64,000 nucleotides of DNA from DAOTXL01 sp034435455. GTDB lineage: Bacteria; Chloroflexota; Anaerolineae; JAAYZQ01. Numbering within the stretch: position 1 is the first letter of the stretch; each line of letters begins with the position of its first letter. This document shows, one piece after another, positions 1-9,066 of this stretch. The translations under genes were made by a program, and so were the position numbers. The notes beneath the pieces were generated by a model. That model saw only the letters and a program-made list of their open reading frames with translations, was not told where the DNA came from and did no database searches. The DNA is taken from NCBI GenBank assembly GCA_034435455.1, contig DAOTXL010000103.1:1-64000 (forward strand), written 5' to 3'.

Positions 1-611
1 TTGAAGGCCTGGTCCAGGGCGGGGTGGTTCCACTGCACCCCGGTGTCAATGTTGGCCACCACGATGCCGTCGCCCTGCACGCCAAAGGCGGACCAGAACT
101 GGTCGGCCTTGACATCCAGGATGCCCCAGGCCACCGCGTTGGGGGAATCCGGGGTGCTGGGGGCGGTCTCGATGATGGGGTCCACGTAGTAGGTGCGGGT
201 GGTGCGGATGAAATAGACCTCGGGCAGGGCGGCCAGGGCGTTGGCCGCGGCCTGGTTGCCGGCCCAGACATACAGCTCATTGCCGGCGATGAAGGTCTGG
301 TACTTGAGGCCGTTGGCCTCCAGCAGGGCTTTGGCGTGGGCCTGGCTGCGCTCGGCGGTTTCTTTGAGGGTGTTGTAGACAAACTCGCCGCGGGTGTTCC
401 AGTCCATCTGGTAGGCCGGCGACAGGTCGGCCTGTTCGGCAAAGTGGACGATAAAATCGGCCGTGCCTTCGGCGGCGAATTTGTCCAGAAGCGCCTGCTC
501 GATCTTGTCGGCCTGGGCGTTGGTGGATGGGGCAGCCGTAGCCAGCAGCGGCAGCAGGCCCAGGACGACGGTCAGGCTCAAGATAAGGCTAAATGCTCGG
601 TTCCACTTCAT
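1..611 (-). CDS. Secreted S8 (subtilisin-like) serine protease, N-terminal part, cut by the window edge
   Basis: The gene enters from the left edge, so only about 203 N-terminal residues are visible. Translating the minus strand from the ATG at 611 gives a Sec signal peptide (MKWNRAFSLILSLTVVLGLL, ending near ATAAP). An inhibitor I9-like propeptide follows (ADFIVHFAEQADLSPAYQM, then KETAERSQAHAKALLEANG). The start of the S8 catalytic domain has the Asp motif VVANIDTGVQWNHPAL near residue 188. The His and Ser motifs lie outside the window. The propeptide and Asp region closely parallel the C-terminal half of the giant protease at 3348-8582, so the two are paralogues. An AAAGGAGA-type ribosome site just upstream supports this start. 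Probably an exported, self-processing endopeptidase. Confidence 0.88.
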   Translation of the reverse strand, partial: MKWNRAFSLILSLTVVLGLLPLLATAAPSTNAQADKIEQALLDKFAAEGTADFIVHFAEQADLSPAYQMDWNTRGEFVYNTLKETAERSQAHAKALLEANGLKYQTFIAGNELYVWAGNQAAANALAALPEVYFIRTTRTYYVDPIIETAPSTPDSPNAVAWGILDVKADQFWSAFGVQGDGIVVANIDTGVQWNHPALDQAF

Positions 612-758
612 GGTTATAGTTTCTCCTTTTCAAATTTGATTCCTACGGTCTTTTCTGGCGCTGGCCGGTCGTTGTGTGAAGGGCTGGCTGGTCTGGTGTG
701 AACTCGGCTTTGCTCACCTCCTTTGCACGGTGTGGGTCAGGATGCCATCTTATCCCCT
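612..758 (-). promoter_or_regulatory. Leader between the M14 and S8 protease genes with an unused strong ribosome-site match
   Basis: This 147-bp gap carries AAAGGAGGTGA on the minus strand at about 714-724, roughly 100 nt upstream of the S8 start codon. It is a near-perfect complement of the 16S rRNA tail, but it is too far from the annotated ATG to serve it. A 24-codon GTG frame starts within it. A similar site lies about 85 nt upstream of the giant protease at 8582. Possible leader peptide or regulatory leader; function inferred only. Confidence 0.3.
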
Positions 759-3242
759 CTATCTGCGTACCAGCGGCAGGTAGATGTAGAACCTGGGCAG
801 TTCCGCAGCGACGGTGATGGCCTGACTGTATTCTGCCCCCCAGCCGCATCCGTTACGGGCCTTGAGGGTGACGGTGTAGGTGCCGGCGGTTGTGTAGAGA
901 TGTAGGGGGTTCTGAAGGAAGGAGCCGCTCCCGTCGCCAAAGTTCCAGCTCCAGGCGATGGGGTTGCTGCTGCTGGCGTCGTAGAAGTGGATGATCTGGC
1001 CGGGTTGGGGATAGGCCGGGGAGTAGGTAAAGATCGCGGTGGGCGTGGGCGTGATGGAGACGGTATGGGTGACGGTATCGGTGCCGCCCACGTTGCCGGC
1101 CGTCAGGATCACGGTGAACTCGCCGCCCGTGGCATAGGTGTAGGTCGGGTTCTCGGCGGTGGAGCTACCCACGCCGTCGCCAAAATCCCACAGGTACTCG
1201 ACCGGCACCTCCGGCGGGTAGGTGCTGAGGTTGGTAAAGGCGACGGGGGTGTTGACGCAAACCGGGCTGTTGGCGGTAAACCCGGCCGTCGGCGCTGCGG
1301 GCGTATAGATGGCGACCTCTACCGGCCCGCCGACCAGGGAAGCGGCCTCGGCGCTGACATGGGCCGTGCCGGCCGTCGCCCCGGCGCTCAGGGTGGTGAC
1401 CACCTGGCCGTTCTCATCACTGTAGGCCATCACCGGGTCCAGGGTGCCCAGGTCGGTGGTGAAGGTAACCGGCCAGCCTGGCGTCGGGGTGCCGTCGGAC
1501 AGGGTGAGGGTGGCGGTGACGGTCGCCTGGCCGTAGACGATGGGGATGCTGGTCGGGGCGGCTTCCAGGCCGAGGAGGTCCGGCACGGCGCTCAGGGTGG
1601 TGGTCAAAAAGACGGCGGTGAACGGCCCCCAGTTGTTGCCGGCATCCTGGCCGCGAAGGGCGATGATATAGCTGCCGGGTGCCAGCCCCGAGGTGTCCAC
1701 CGTGGCCACCACATCCTCGATAGAAGAGTTCCAGGAACCATCCTGGGGGCTCATCGGGATGCCGGTGCCGGGGTCGCCCGGCGGCGTCGGGCCGTGGAGG
1801 GGCAGGACAAAATATTCCGCCGCAACGATGTTCTGGGCCGGGTCGTAGCGGCGGCGGCTATCGTCGAGCCTGGCCGTCAGTTGGACCGGCTGACCCTGGG
1901 GGACGGAGGGCAGGTCCACCGCTCCGTTCAGCGCATCGGGGCCGTAGGCGGTCATATAGGGCGTATCGGCCACCATAAAGGCGTACAGCAGGGCCGGCCG
2001 GTTGGTCGGCCAGATGGTATTCTCAAAGGTAGTACAGGCCTGGAAAAACTGGGTGCCCAGTTCAAAGGTGTAGGAAGCGATCCCCAGTTCCCCGTAGGAC
2101 CAGTCGTCGGTGGTGCCGTCGGTGGTGTAGAGGTCGTTGGACTGTTGCGGGGTGTAGTTGTTGTACCAGGCCAGTTTCCGCCCCAGGGTCTGCAGTTGGG
2201 CGCCGTTGGGGGCGTCGGTGCTGGTCCAGCCCCAGGGCCAGAGCACGAGTTCGCTGTAGGAGTGGAGGGTGATCAGCAGGCCGGTGGCGTCGGCCGGGGC
2301 GGGGTCGGTGTCACCCGGACCGCGCTGATCGGGGAAGAGGCTGAGCACCTTGCTCTGGATGGCCTGGGTCTCCGGTTCGGAGGCGGCAGAAGGGCCGCGG
2401 TAGGTTTCGGCGCAGGGGTTGCCACTGGAGCCCCCGCAGCAGCCCCACTTGAAGGAATGGTTGCGGTTCAGGTCGGTGCCCCAGGAGTTGGGATCGGCAC
2501 AGCCGTCATCGTTATCCACATTCTTGCGCCACAGTACCCCGCCCTCGGCGATCTTGCGCCCGTCGGGGTTGGTCATGGGGACGATATAGATACGGTGATG
2601 GTCCACAAAGAAGGTGATCTCGGGGTCGGTGCCATAGTTCTGCAGGAGGTACTCGGCAAAGCGGGTGGCCGTCTCGGCGGTGGTGTACTCGCGGGAGTGG
2701 ATTTCGGCCATCAGGAAGAAGGTCGGTTTGGAGTCCAGAGGGGTGATCTCTTCGTTGGTGATGCGCAGGGCGTAGATGTCATACCCATCGTTCCCCCCCG
2801 GTGTCACCTTGTCCCAGGAATCGCCAATATCTTCCAGTTCGGTCAGCGACGGGTAGGTGGTGGATAGGGTTTGTAGGGTCTGGTAGGTCTCCTCGACGGT
2901 GCGGTAGCAGGGGTAGCCGGGGATGGTATCGGGCCCCTGGCCGGGGAGCGGCTCGTTGCGGCGGTTCAACAGGGCGGTGAGTTCCGGGACGATCTCCAGG
3001 CGGTAGCCCAGATCCTGAAGCCACCGAAACTGATCCGGCGAGACGGCGGCGACGGCATAGCCCTGATCGGGGTGGGCTTCCCAGAGGTCCAACTCTCCGG
3101 CCACGGCGTTCAGGTGGGTCCGATCCGGGAAATAGAGCCGGACGACGACCGGTTCCACCGGCCCGGCAGGGGGGGTATCGGCCAGGGACCAGGGGCCCAC
3201 CAGGCCGATAAGGACAACGGCAAGGATCAAGATTCGCTTCAT
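759..3242 (-). CDS. Secreted M14 zinc carboxypeptidase with Ig-like and two PKD domains
   Basis: 827 residues. A signal peptide covers residues 1-21 (MKRILILAVVLIGLVGPWSL). The M14 domain spans about 105-425 with zinc ligands in AEIHSREY (H182, E185) and LHSYS (H327). LNRNHSFKW is the substrate-binding loop and YTFELG carries the catalytic Glu (E394). A bacterial Ig-like domain follows at about 560-655, then two PKD domains at about 655-735 and 740-815 (WDFGDG, WNFGDG). The protein ends in FYIYLPLVRR, a tail shared with the neighbouring giant protease. Likely exported and cell-surface associated, removing C-terminal residues from extracellular peptides. GAGGAG about 14 nt before the ATG supports the start. 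It follows the giant protease gene in the same direction, separated by a hairpin. Confidence 0.92.
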   Translation of the reverse strand: MKRILILAVVLIGLVGPWSLADTPPAGPVEPVVVRLYFPDRTHLNAVAGELDLWEAHPDQGYAVAAVSPDQFRWLQDLGYRLEIVPELTALLNRRNEPLPGQGPDTIPGYPCYRTVEETYQTLQTLSTTYPSLTELEDIGDSWDKVTPGGNDGYDIYALRITNEEITPLDSKPTFFLMAEIHSREYTTAETATRFAEYLLQNYGTDPEITFFVDHHRIYIVPMTNPDGRKIAEGGVLWRKNVDNDDGCADPNSWGTDLNRNHSFKWGCCGGSSGNPCAETYRGPSAASEPETQAIQSKVLSLFPDQRGPGDTDPAPADATGLLITLHSYSELVLWPWGWTSTDAPNGAQLQTLGRKLAWYNNYTPQQSNDLYTTDGTTDDWSYGELGIASYTFELGTQFFQACTTFENTIWPTNRPALLYAFMVADTPYMTAYGPDALNGAVDLPSVPQGQPVQLTARLDDSRRRYDPAQNIVAAEYFVLPLHGPTPPGDPGTGIPMSPQDGSWNSSIEDVVATVDTSGLAPGSYIIALRGQDAGNNWGPFTAVFLTTTLSAVPDLLGLEAAPTSIPIVYGQATVTATLTLSDGTPTPGWPVTFTTDLGTLDPVMAYSDENGQVVTTLSAGATAGTAHVSAEAASLVGGPVEVAIYTPAAPTAGFTANSPVCVNTPVAFTNLSTYPPEVPVEYLWDFGDGVGSSTAENPTYTYATGGEFTVILTAGNVGGTDTVTHTVSITPTPTAIFTYSPAYPQPGQIIHFYDASSSNPIAWSWNFGDGSGSFLQNPLHLYTTAGTYTVTLKARNGCGWGAEYSQAITVAAELPRFYIYLPLVRR

Positions 3243-3273
3243 GGTAGATTTTATGCTCCTCGATTCCAGACAA

Positions 3274-3304
3274 GGGGCTGGAGGGCATGTACCCTACCAG
3301 CCCC
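3274..3304 (-). terminator. Strong intergenic hairpin between the two large protease genes
   Basis: GGGGCTGG (3274-3281) pairs with CCAGCCCC (3297-3304), and AGGG (3282-3285) pairs with CCCT (3292-3295) with one bulged A. It lies 44-74 nt after the stop of the 3348-8582 gene. No clear U-tract follows, so it may be a weak terminator, an attenuator or an RNA-processing site that lowers M14 expression. Confidence 0.5.
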
Positions 3305-3347
3305 TCATCGGTATAGGGTTTAGTTTAAGGCGCCCACACTGCCCATT

Positions 3348-6300
3348 CTAGGGTGCGCCATATCCTTTCAGGACGATGGGCAGGTAGATGAAGTGGTGCT
3401 CCGGCGGCGGCGCTTCCTCCACGCACAGTTCCACCGGCATCAGCACCTCCTGGATGTAGGGGTCGTTGTACTCGATCTTGAGGGTGCCGGTATAGCACTC
3501 GTCCACGGTCAGACCGCTGGAGTCGAAGGACAGGGTGAAGGTGAGGGAATCGCCGGGCGCGACGGTGGCCATGGTCGGGTCGATCTCCAGCCAGGAGATG
3601 TCCCAGTTGGCGCTCAGGGCCATGCTGATGGCTCCGTAGGCATCAATCCGACCATAGCCGTAGACGTTGTTGGGGTAGGTGCCGGCCGGGTCGCACTGGT
3701 CGCTGTCAATGCGGAAGGCTGACTGTTCGATCAGCCAGTAGGTCTGCTGGACGTTGCCGCGCAGCGCCGGCACCGCCGACCAGATCAGGGCAGCCTCGGC
3801 CGCGGTGTGCGGAGCGGCCATGGAGGTGCCGCTGTACAGAGCATAGGCGTTGGTCGGGACGGAGGAGCGGACGCTGACGCCGGGTGCGGAGACGTTGGGC
3901 TTGGTCAGGCCGGTGATCAGCGCCGGGCCGCGGCTGGAGAAGGTGGCGATGTTGTCGCTGCTGTCGGTCGCGCCGCTGCTCATCACATTGGGCTGGTCGC
4001 CGGGGCTGCCGGCCGTGCCGCAGGAGGGGCCGTTGTTGCCGTTGGAGAAGGAGGGGAAGATGCCGGCCGCCCGCCAGGCGTAGATGACCTGGTTGTACCA
4101 CCACTGGCCCTGCCCACCGCCCCAGGAGTTGCTGACCACATCGGGGCGCATATCCGGGTTGGGGTTGGCTCCGCTCAGGTCCCACGGCGCCAGGATGAAC
4201 TCGGCGCACTCCAGCAGTTCGGGGTCGTAGCCGTAGCCGGTGGTGTTATCAAAGCCGTCGCAGGCCATCCACTGGGTCCCCGGAGCCACGCCGATGGCGT
4301 TGGTGGCGGTGATGGGGTGGGCCGGGTCGTCGCTGCCGCACATGGTGCCCATGGTGTGGGTGCCGTGGCCGGAGGCGTCGGTGGGCTCGGTGGGGTTCTG
4401 GTTGTAGGGGTCCCACCAGTTGTAGTTGTGGTCGTAGGTGCTGCTGCCCAGGTTGCCCCGGTACTGGTTGACCAGGGCCGGGTGGGTGTATTGCACACCG
4501 GTATCTATGTTGGAGACGACGGTCCCCTCACCGGTGACCCCAAAGTCGGCCCAGACCTGGTCGGCCTTGATCTTCTGGATGTTCCACTCGATGGCCTCAG
4601 CGCTGTCGGGGGCGGGAGCGGCCTCGACGGGAGCCGGAGCCGGGTAGGCCATGACCGGGCCGATGAAGGCCACCTCCGGCCGGGCGGCGAGAGTCTCCAC
4701 CAGAGCGCGCCCACCCTGGACCACCACGGCGTTGACGATGTAGCGGGACTCGTAGGGCACGCCAGCTTTCTCCAGTTCGGCCAGCAGGCCGGCCTGGGTG
4801 CGCTCGGCCGTCTTGCGCAGCGTATCGAGCACATAGCGGCCGCGGGCCGAGCGGTCCTGCATGCCAAAGGCCGCCGAGAGATCGGCCTGCTCACGCAGAT
4901 AGACGATAAAGCGGGCCTGGCTGTCGGGCGCTGCCGCCAGGTCGCGGTAGACCTGCGGGTCCACCCCCTGCGGCATCCCCTCGGGGAAGAAGATGCCGTC
5001 GGCCGGGATTTCGGAGGCGTGGAAGTACAGGTCGGCGGTGCCGGTGTTGGCCACCGTCACCTCAAAGGTGCCGGTGGAGGTGGGCGGCAGGGTGATGCTG
5101 ACCGAGGCGTCCGACAGGCTGGGCCAGGAGGCCGGCAGGCTGACGTCCACGACGGTAGGAATCCCTTCGGTGACGGTGATCGGGCCGATGTAATACTGGT
5201 TGTAGTAGCCCATCTCCATGACGTGCAGCCAGTAGGTGCCGGCAATGAGCGGGTCGAAGGAGTAGCCGCCGTCGGAGCCGCTGTAGCGCTCATCCCAGAA
5301 GTCGGGGTCGCTATCCCCCTCCAACTGGACGTTGGCGTTGACCAGGCCCAGGCCGGTGTTGAGGTCGTAGATGTGGCCGGTGAGCGCGCCCGCGCCGGGC
5401 GAGGGCGGGATGCAGTACTCGAGCGACTCGTGCGGCGGTGGGATGAGCGGGCCGGCCCCGATGCTGCCGCCAAAGTTCCACAGCCGGCCATCGGCCAACC
5501 CGCCGCCGGCCCCGGTGGTAGCCTGGTTCAGGAAGGCGGTGAACTGCACCCAGCCGTTGACCACGGGGTCATAGTACCAGGTGGTGTCCTGGATGCTCGA
5601 CCAGCCGCCCAGGTCGCCGCCCCACCAGAAGACGCCACCGCCGGGCACGACCGCGCCGACCGGCGACTTTTTCCCGGCCCCGGCCGGCAGGTTGGCCCGG
5701 GTGATCCAGGCGTCGTTGAGGATATCGTACTCGTAGAAACCGTCCAGGCCGGTATAATCGCCGCCGACGTAGAGTTTGCCCGCGCCGGCCGCCGCGCCGT
5801 GGAAGGATAGGAAGTCGGGCAGGACGGCCAGCGGCGTCCAGGAGGTACCGTCGAAGGCAAAGTGCTGGTTGCTGGCGCAGGTGTTGGCCCCGCAGCCGCC
5901 GGTGACGTGGAGCACGCCGTCCACCACCCCGCCGGCCGCGCCGCCCGCCCCGCCGACCTCCGGCGGTCCGGGGATGTCCGGGCCGGTGGACCACAAGTTG
6001 GTCGCCGGGTCGTAGCACTGCAGGGCGTAGGTGCCGCCCCAGTCGCCGGAGGTGGTGGTGAAGCCGCCGGCCACGCAGAACTTGCCGCCCAGGAAGCCGC
6101 CCACCGCGCCAAAGACCGGGGTGGGCATGTCGGGCAGGTCGCTCCAGGTGGCCGTGGCAATGTCATAGGCCTGGGCGTGACCGGTGACGGTGTTGCCCGC
6201 GCCCAGACCGCCGGCGTAGAAGCAGGTACCGGAGGTGCCGTAATCGTCGGTGCAGGCAAAGGCCATCCAGTGGGCGCCCTCGGCGTTCGTGTTGCTTTCT

Positions 6301-8582
6301 ACCTGCCAGTCGGGGCCGGCGATGGTGCGAATCTGGGCCGTGTCGGAGTAGATGGGGTTCGAGGCCAGGGCCGTGACCACGGCCGTATCCTCATCCAGAC
6401 AGGCGGCGTCGGCCGGGATGGTCACGGTGACGGCGAAACTGGCGACGGCGTTGTTGGCCAGGGGGCCGAGGGTGGCCGGCCCGTCTACCGGCCAGAGACT
6501 GGTATAGGTCAAGGTGAAGGTGTCGGAGTAGCCCAGGTAGTTGCCCAGGGTGAGGTTATAGACCACCTCCGTGCCGGGGTCGCCGTTGCCCTGCTGGTAG
6601 GGCGGCAGGAGCACGACCTGGGGGAGGCCGGCCGGAGCGCACATCCATTCCAGGGCAGCGCCCAGAATCTCGGCCCGCTCCTCCACCGTGTCGATCCACT
6701 CAAAGGGCCAGGCCAGGAAGGCGGTCTTGAAGATGCCGCCGTCATAGTTGGTGGAGTTGTTCTGGCCGGAGGCGTTGTAGCGGAACGGCTCGTCCGCCCC
6801 GGGGCCGGCGTTGGCATAGTCGTCCCAGGGGCCTTCGCCGCTGCCGGTGGGCCAGTAGGCGTCCCAGTCGTCCGGACGGACCATGGCATACGGGCCCAGC
6901 CCATCGCCGATGGGGTTGCCGGCGTTGCCTACCGGGTCAAGTTCCACCATGTCGTCGGTCACATTGGAGACGCCCAGATAGTTCTGCATAAAGGGCGTGA
7001 CCGTCCCGGCCTCGTAGTGGTAGTCCGCGGAGGAGAGGATAAAGTTGCCGCCGCCGTCCAGGTAGGCGGCCACCTGAGTCTCGTTGGCCGGGGTGAAAAC
7101 GCCGTCCTCCCAGGCGTAGCCGGTGAACCAGAGGACCACGTCGTAGGGAGCCATGTCGGCGGCGGTGGGGTCGCCCTGGGTTTCGGTATCCCAGAGGTCA
7201 TAGGGGTAGCCCAGGTAGTCCAGGGTGGAGGTGTAGTAGGGCCGGCCGCCGCCGTGGGTGCTGGTAAAGTCCCAGTCGTCGTCCACCACCAGGACGTTGC
7301 ACTCCACGGCGCAGGGCAGCGGGTAGTACTCCGGGTCGCCGTAGGGCGGGTTGTCGCTCGTCAGGTGCCCGCCAAAGACCCACAGCCCGGGCAGGCCGTC
7401 GTCCGGGTCGGGGGTGCAGAGCGGCACGAAGGTGCCGGCATGGTCGCGGCGGGCCTGGTTTAGGTTGGGAAAGTCCTGGTTCCAGGAATCGGAGAGGACG
7501 TTGTATTCCATGGCCTCGACCGAAGGGTTCGGCCAGTCGCCGCCGCCGGCCACGTAGAGGTAGCCGCCCCAGGGGGCCGGGGCCAGCGTATCGGCGTCGA
7601 AGCCGAAGCCGCGCCCCTCGCCACTGGCCACCGGCATGGATGATTTGGCCTGCCAGCCGGCGGCGATATTGTGCGTGTCCAGGGCCTCGACCACGGCGGT
7701 CGGCACCAGGTCGCCGCCGGTATAGTCGTAGATGCCGCCGATGGCATAGATCACGTCGTCCTGCACAGCCACCTGGATATAGGAGCGGCCCGGGTTGAGG
7801 GTGACGCCCAGGTTGGTCCAGCGGGAGCCGGAAGGTTGCTTGGGGTCAAAGGCCCAGGTGCCGTTGTAGAAGTAAGGGGCGGCCTGGTTTTCCCACCCGC
7901 CGAAGACGTAGATGACGTCGTTCACCACGGCGGTGCCCATGGCCGCGACCAGGTAGCCGGCTACCTGCACGGTCCAGTCGTCGGCGGCGGGCAGGGCCTC
8001 GGCCACGCCGGTCTGGGGGTAGAAGCGCTGCACGGTGCCGATGTTGTCGGCCGGGCTGCCGTCGGCGTTGTAGCCGCCGATGATGTAGATGGCCGGGCCG
8101 TTGCCGGTGCCGTCGTCATAGACCAGGTTGGCGGTGTAGTTGGAGACGTCCTCCACGACATCCACGCCGGTGTCGGTCCAGGTCAGGCTCACCGGGTCGA
8201 ACATCCAGATGTCCGGAGATTCGGTCGAGCCGCCGGTGCGCCCGCCGGGGCAGTAGATCTTGTTGGCCCAGGTCTGGTCGGCCGGCCCGGGGACGAAGAC
8301 GCAGTCGAAGCGGTTGTACTCGAAGGGGGGGTGGGGCAGTTGGTGCCAGGTGCCCGGCTGGTGGGGTGTTTGCGCTTCAGCCGAGGAGTCGGCCGGCTTG
8401 GGAGCGCGGGCCGGCCCCTGGAGTTGAAGGGGCTGAGAGAGTGTAACCTTGCCCGGCTGCCGGCCTTCGGGCAGCGACCCCTCGGCCTGGGTGGCAGATC
8501 CCTGGGCGGCCGTTGGAGCCGGTAGGGCGACCAGCACCAGGCTGAGCAACACCAGGATTGAAAGCAGGGTGTTTTGTTTCAT
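3348..8582 (-). CDS. Giant secreted Kelch-repeat / subtilisin (S8) fusion protease
   Basis: 1744 residues with a signal peptide (LLSILVLLSLVLVALPAPTAAQG). Kelch-like beta-propeller repeats fill about 75-430. A CARDB-like stretch lies near 670-760 and a second propeller at about 770-1080. A carboxypeptidase-regulatory-like domain is near 1100-1170. The I9-type propeptide (ARFIVYLREQADLSAAF) at about 1250-1345 comes just before the S8 domain, far from the N-terminus. The triad is complete: SNIDTGVQYTHPAL (Asp near 1360), SGHGTHTMG (His near 1405) and SGTSMAAPH (Ser near 1585). The protein ends HHFIYLPIVLKGYGAP. It is a paralogue of the partial protease at 1-611. Likely an exported surface protease; the propellers may bind substrates or glycans (inferred). 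GAGGAG about 9 nt before the ATG supports the start. Confidence 0.9.
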   Translation of the reverse strand: MKQNTLLSILVLLSLVLVALPAPTAAQGSATQAEGSLPEGRQPGKVTLSQPLQLQGPARAPKPADSSAEAQTPHQPGTWHQLPHPPFEYNRFDCVFVPGPADQTWANKIYCPGGRTGGSTESPDIWMFDPVSLTWTDTGVDVVEDVSNYTANLVYDDGTGNGPAIYIIGGYNADGSPADNIGTVQRFYPQTGVAEALPAADDWTVQVAGYLVAAMGTAVVNDVIYVFGGWENQAAPYFYNGTWAFDPKQPSGSRWTNLGVTLNPGRSYIQVAVQDDVIYAIGGIYDYTGGDLVPTAVVEALDTHNIAAGWQAKSSMPVASGEGRGFGFDADTLAPAPWGGYLYVAGGGDWPNPSVEAMEYNVLSDSWNQDFPNLNQARRDHAGTFVPLCTPDPDDGLPGLWVFGGHLTSDNPPYGDPEYYPLPCAVECNVLVVDDDWDFTSTHGGGRPYYTSTLDYLGYPYDLWDTETQGDPTAADMAPYDVVLWFTGYAWEDGVFTPANETQVAAYLDGGGNFILSSADYHYEAGTVTPFMQNYLGVSNVTDDMVELDPVGNAGNPIGDGLGPYAMVRPDDWDAYWPTGSGEGPWDDYANAGPGADEPFRYNASGQNNSTNYDGGIFKTAFLAWPFEWIDTVEERAEILGAALEWMCAPAGLPQVVLLPPYQQGNGDPGTEVVYNLTLGNYLGYSDTFTLTYTSLWPVDGPATLGPLANNAVASFAVTVTIPADAACLDEDTAVVTALASNPIYSDTAQIRTIAGPDWQVESNTNAEGAHWMAFACTDDYGTSGTCFYAGGLGAGNTVTGHAQAYDIATATWSDLPDMPTPVFGAVGGFLGGKFCVAGGFTTTSGDWGGTYALQCYDPATNLWSTGPDIPGPPEVGGAGGAAGGVVDGVLHVTGGCGANTCASNQHFAFDGTSWTPLAVLPDFLSFHGAAAGAGKLYVGGDYTGLDGFYEYDILNDAWITRANLPAGAGKKSPVGAVVPGGGVFWWGGDLGGWSSIQDTTWYYDPVVNGWVQFTAFLNQATTGAGGGLADGRLWNFGGSIGAGPLIPPPHESLEYCIPPSPGAGALTGHIYDLNTGLGLVNANVQLEGDSDPDFWDERYSGSDGGYSFDPLIAGTYWLHVMEMGYYNQYYIGPITVTEGIPTVVDVSLPASWPSLSDASVSITLPPTSTGTFEVTVANTGTADLYFHASEIPADGIFFPEGMPQGVDPQVYRDLAAAPDSQARFIVYLREQADLSAAFGMQDRSARGRYVLDTLRKTAERTQAGLLAELEKAGVPYESRYIVNAVVVQGGRALVETLAARPEVAFIGPVMAYPAPAPVEAAPAPDSAEAIEWNIQKIKADQVWADFGVTGEGTVVSNIDTGVQYTHPALVNQYRGNLGSSTYDHNYNWWDPYNQNPTEPTDASGHGTHTMGTMCGSDDPAHPITATNAIGVAPGTQWMACDGFDNTTGYGYDPELLECAEFILAPWDLSGANPNPDMRPDVVSNSWGGGQGQWWYNQVIYAWRAAGIFPSFSNGNNGPSCGTAGSPGDQPNVMSSGATDSSDNIATFSSRGPALITGLTKPNVSAPGVSVRSSVPTNAYALYSGTSMAAPHTAAEAALIWSAVPALRGNVQQTYWLIEQSAFRIDSDQCDPAGTYPNNVYGYGRIDAYGAISMALSANWDISWLEIDPTMATVAPGDSLTFTLSFDSSGLTVDECYTGTLKIEYNDPYIQEVLMPVELCVEEAPPPEHHFIYLPIVLKGYGAP

Positions 8583-8787
8583 AAGACAGTTCTCCTCTCT
8601 CTCATCGTAGATTTGCCAAACTACCGCTATCTGGCGATTTTTATGTTTGGACCGATAGGCATCACCTCCTTCTTGGTGCGGCCCTCCTCTGTGTGGGAAA
8701 AGGTCTGCCTGTGAAGCTGCCGACAGAGGACTCCCGTCGTTCGTCTCGATTGAGACAAAAAGTCTATTTCATTCTCGCTATGGGACT

Positions 8788-8824
8788 GACCTCTCCCCTA
8801 TCCCCTGGGGGATGGGGTGAGGTC
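8788..8824. repeat. Palindromic repeat, CCTCACCCCATCCCC family
   Basis: GACCTC-N-CCCC-N-ATCCCC pairs with GGGGATGGGG-N-GAGGTC over nearly the whole 37 bp, with one mismatch and one bulge. A related copy is at 62282-62329, sharing GACCTCACCCCATCCCCCA on the opposite strand. A looser copy lies at about 9007-9042. Confidence 0.7.
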
Positions 8825-8845
8825 AAATCTGACATCACCCAAACA

Positions 8846-8873
8846 ATTATAGCACACCTTGCCCGGTTTGCAA
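8846..8873 (-). promoter_or_regulatory. Probable sigma70-type promoter for the giant protease gene
   Basis: On the minus strand, TTGCAA (8868-8873), 16-bp spacer, TATAAT (8846-8851). The predicted start near 8839 leaves a leader of about 257 nt containing the palindromic repeat at 8788-8824. Confidence 0.5.
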
Positions 8874-9066
8874 AAGGAGGACATCTGCAATGCTACCCGC
8901 CGGCGGTGCCGGGGGCGGGGAGGGCGTATCGGGGGCAGGGTCAATTTTTTCTTTTTCCTGTCCTGAGGTAGAATAGGGCCCGACATAGCCCGTACCCCCG
9001 GCCCCGTTCTCCCCCCTGGGAGAGGGCTGGGGTGAGGGGAGTCAGGCTGGAGTGAGGGAGGCAAAG

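Larger units (their letters stand above)
8583..9066. other. Divergent intergenic region with promoters and two palindromic repeats
   Basis: This 484-bp space separates the minus-strand giant protease from glgP. It holds a minus promoter (8846-8873), giving the protease a leader of about 257 nt, and a probable plus promoter -10 (TAGAAT, 8969-8974) for glgP. It also holds two copies of a CCTCACCCCA-type palindromic repeat (8788-8824 and about 9007-9042). Near 8662-8674 the minus strand reads AGAAGGAGGTGAT, a near-perfect anti-16S match followed by a 12-codon frame. No convincing larger gene was seen. Confidence 0.6.

Noticed and set aside
987..2867. 626-codon plus-strand open frame opposite the M14 gene
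   Set aside because: Gly/Val-rich antisense composition with no domain; it mirrors the codon pattern of the true minus-strand gene.
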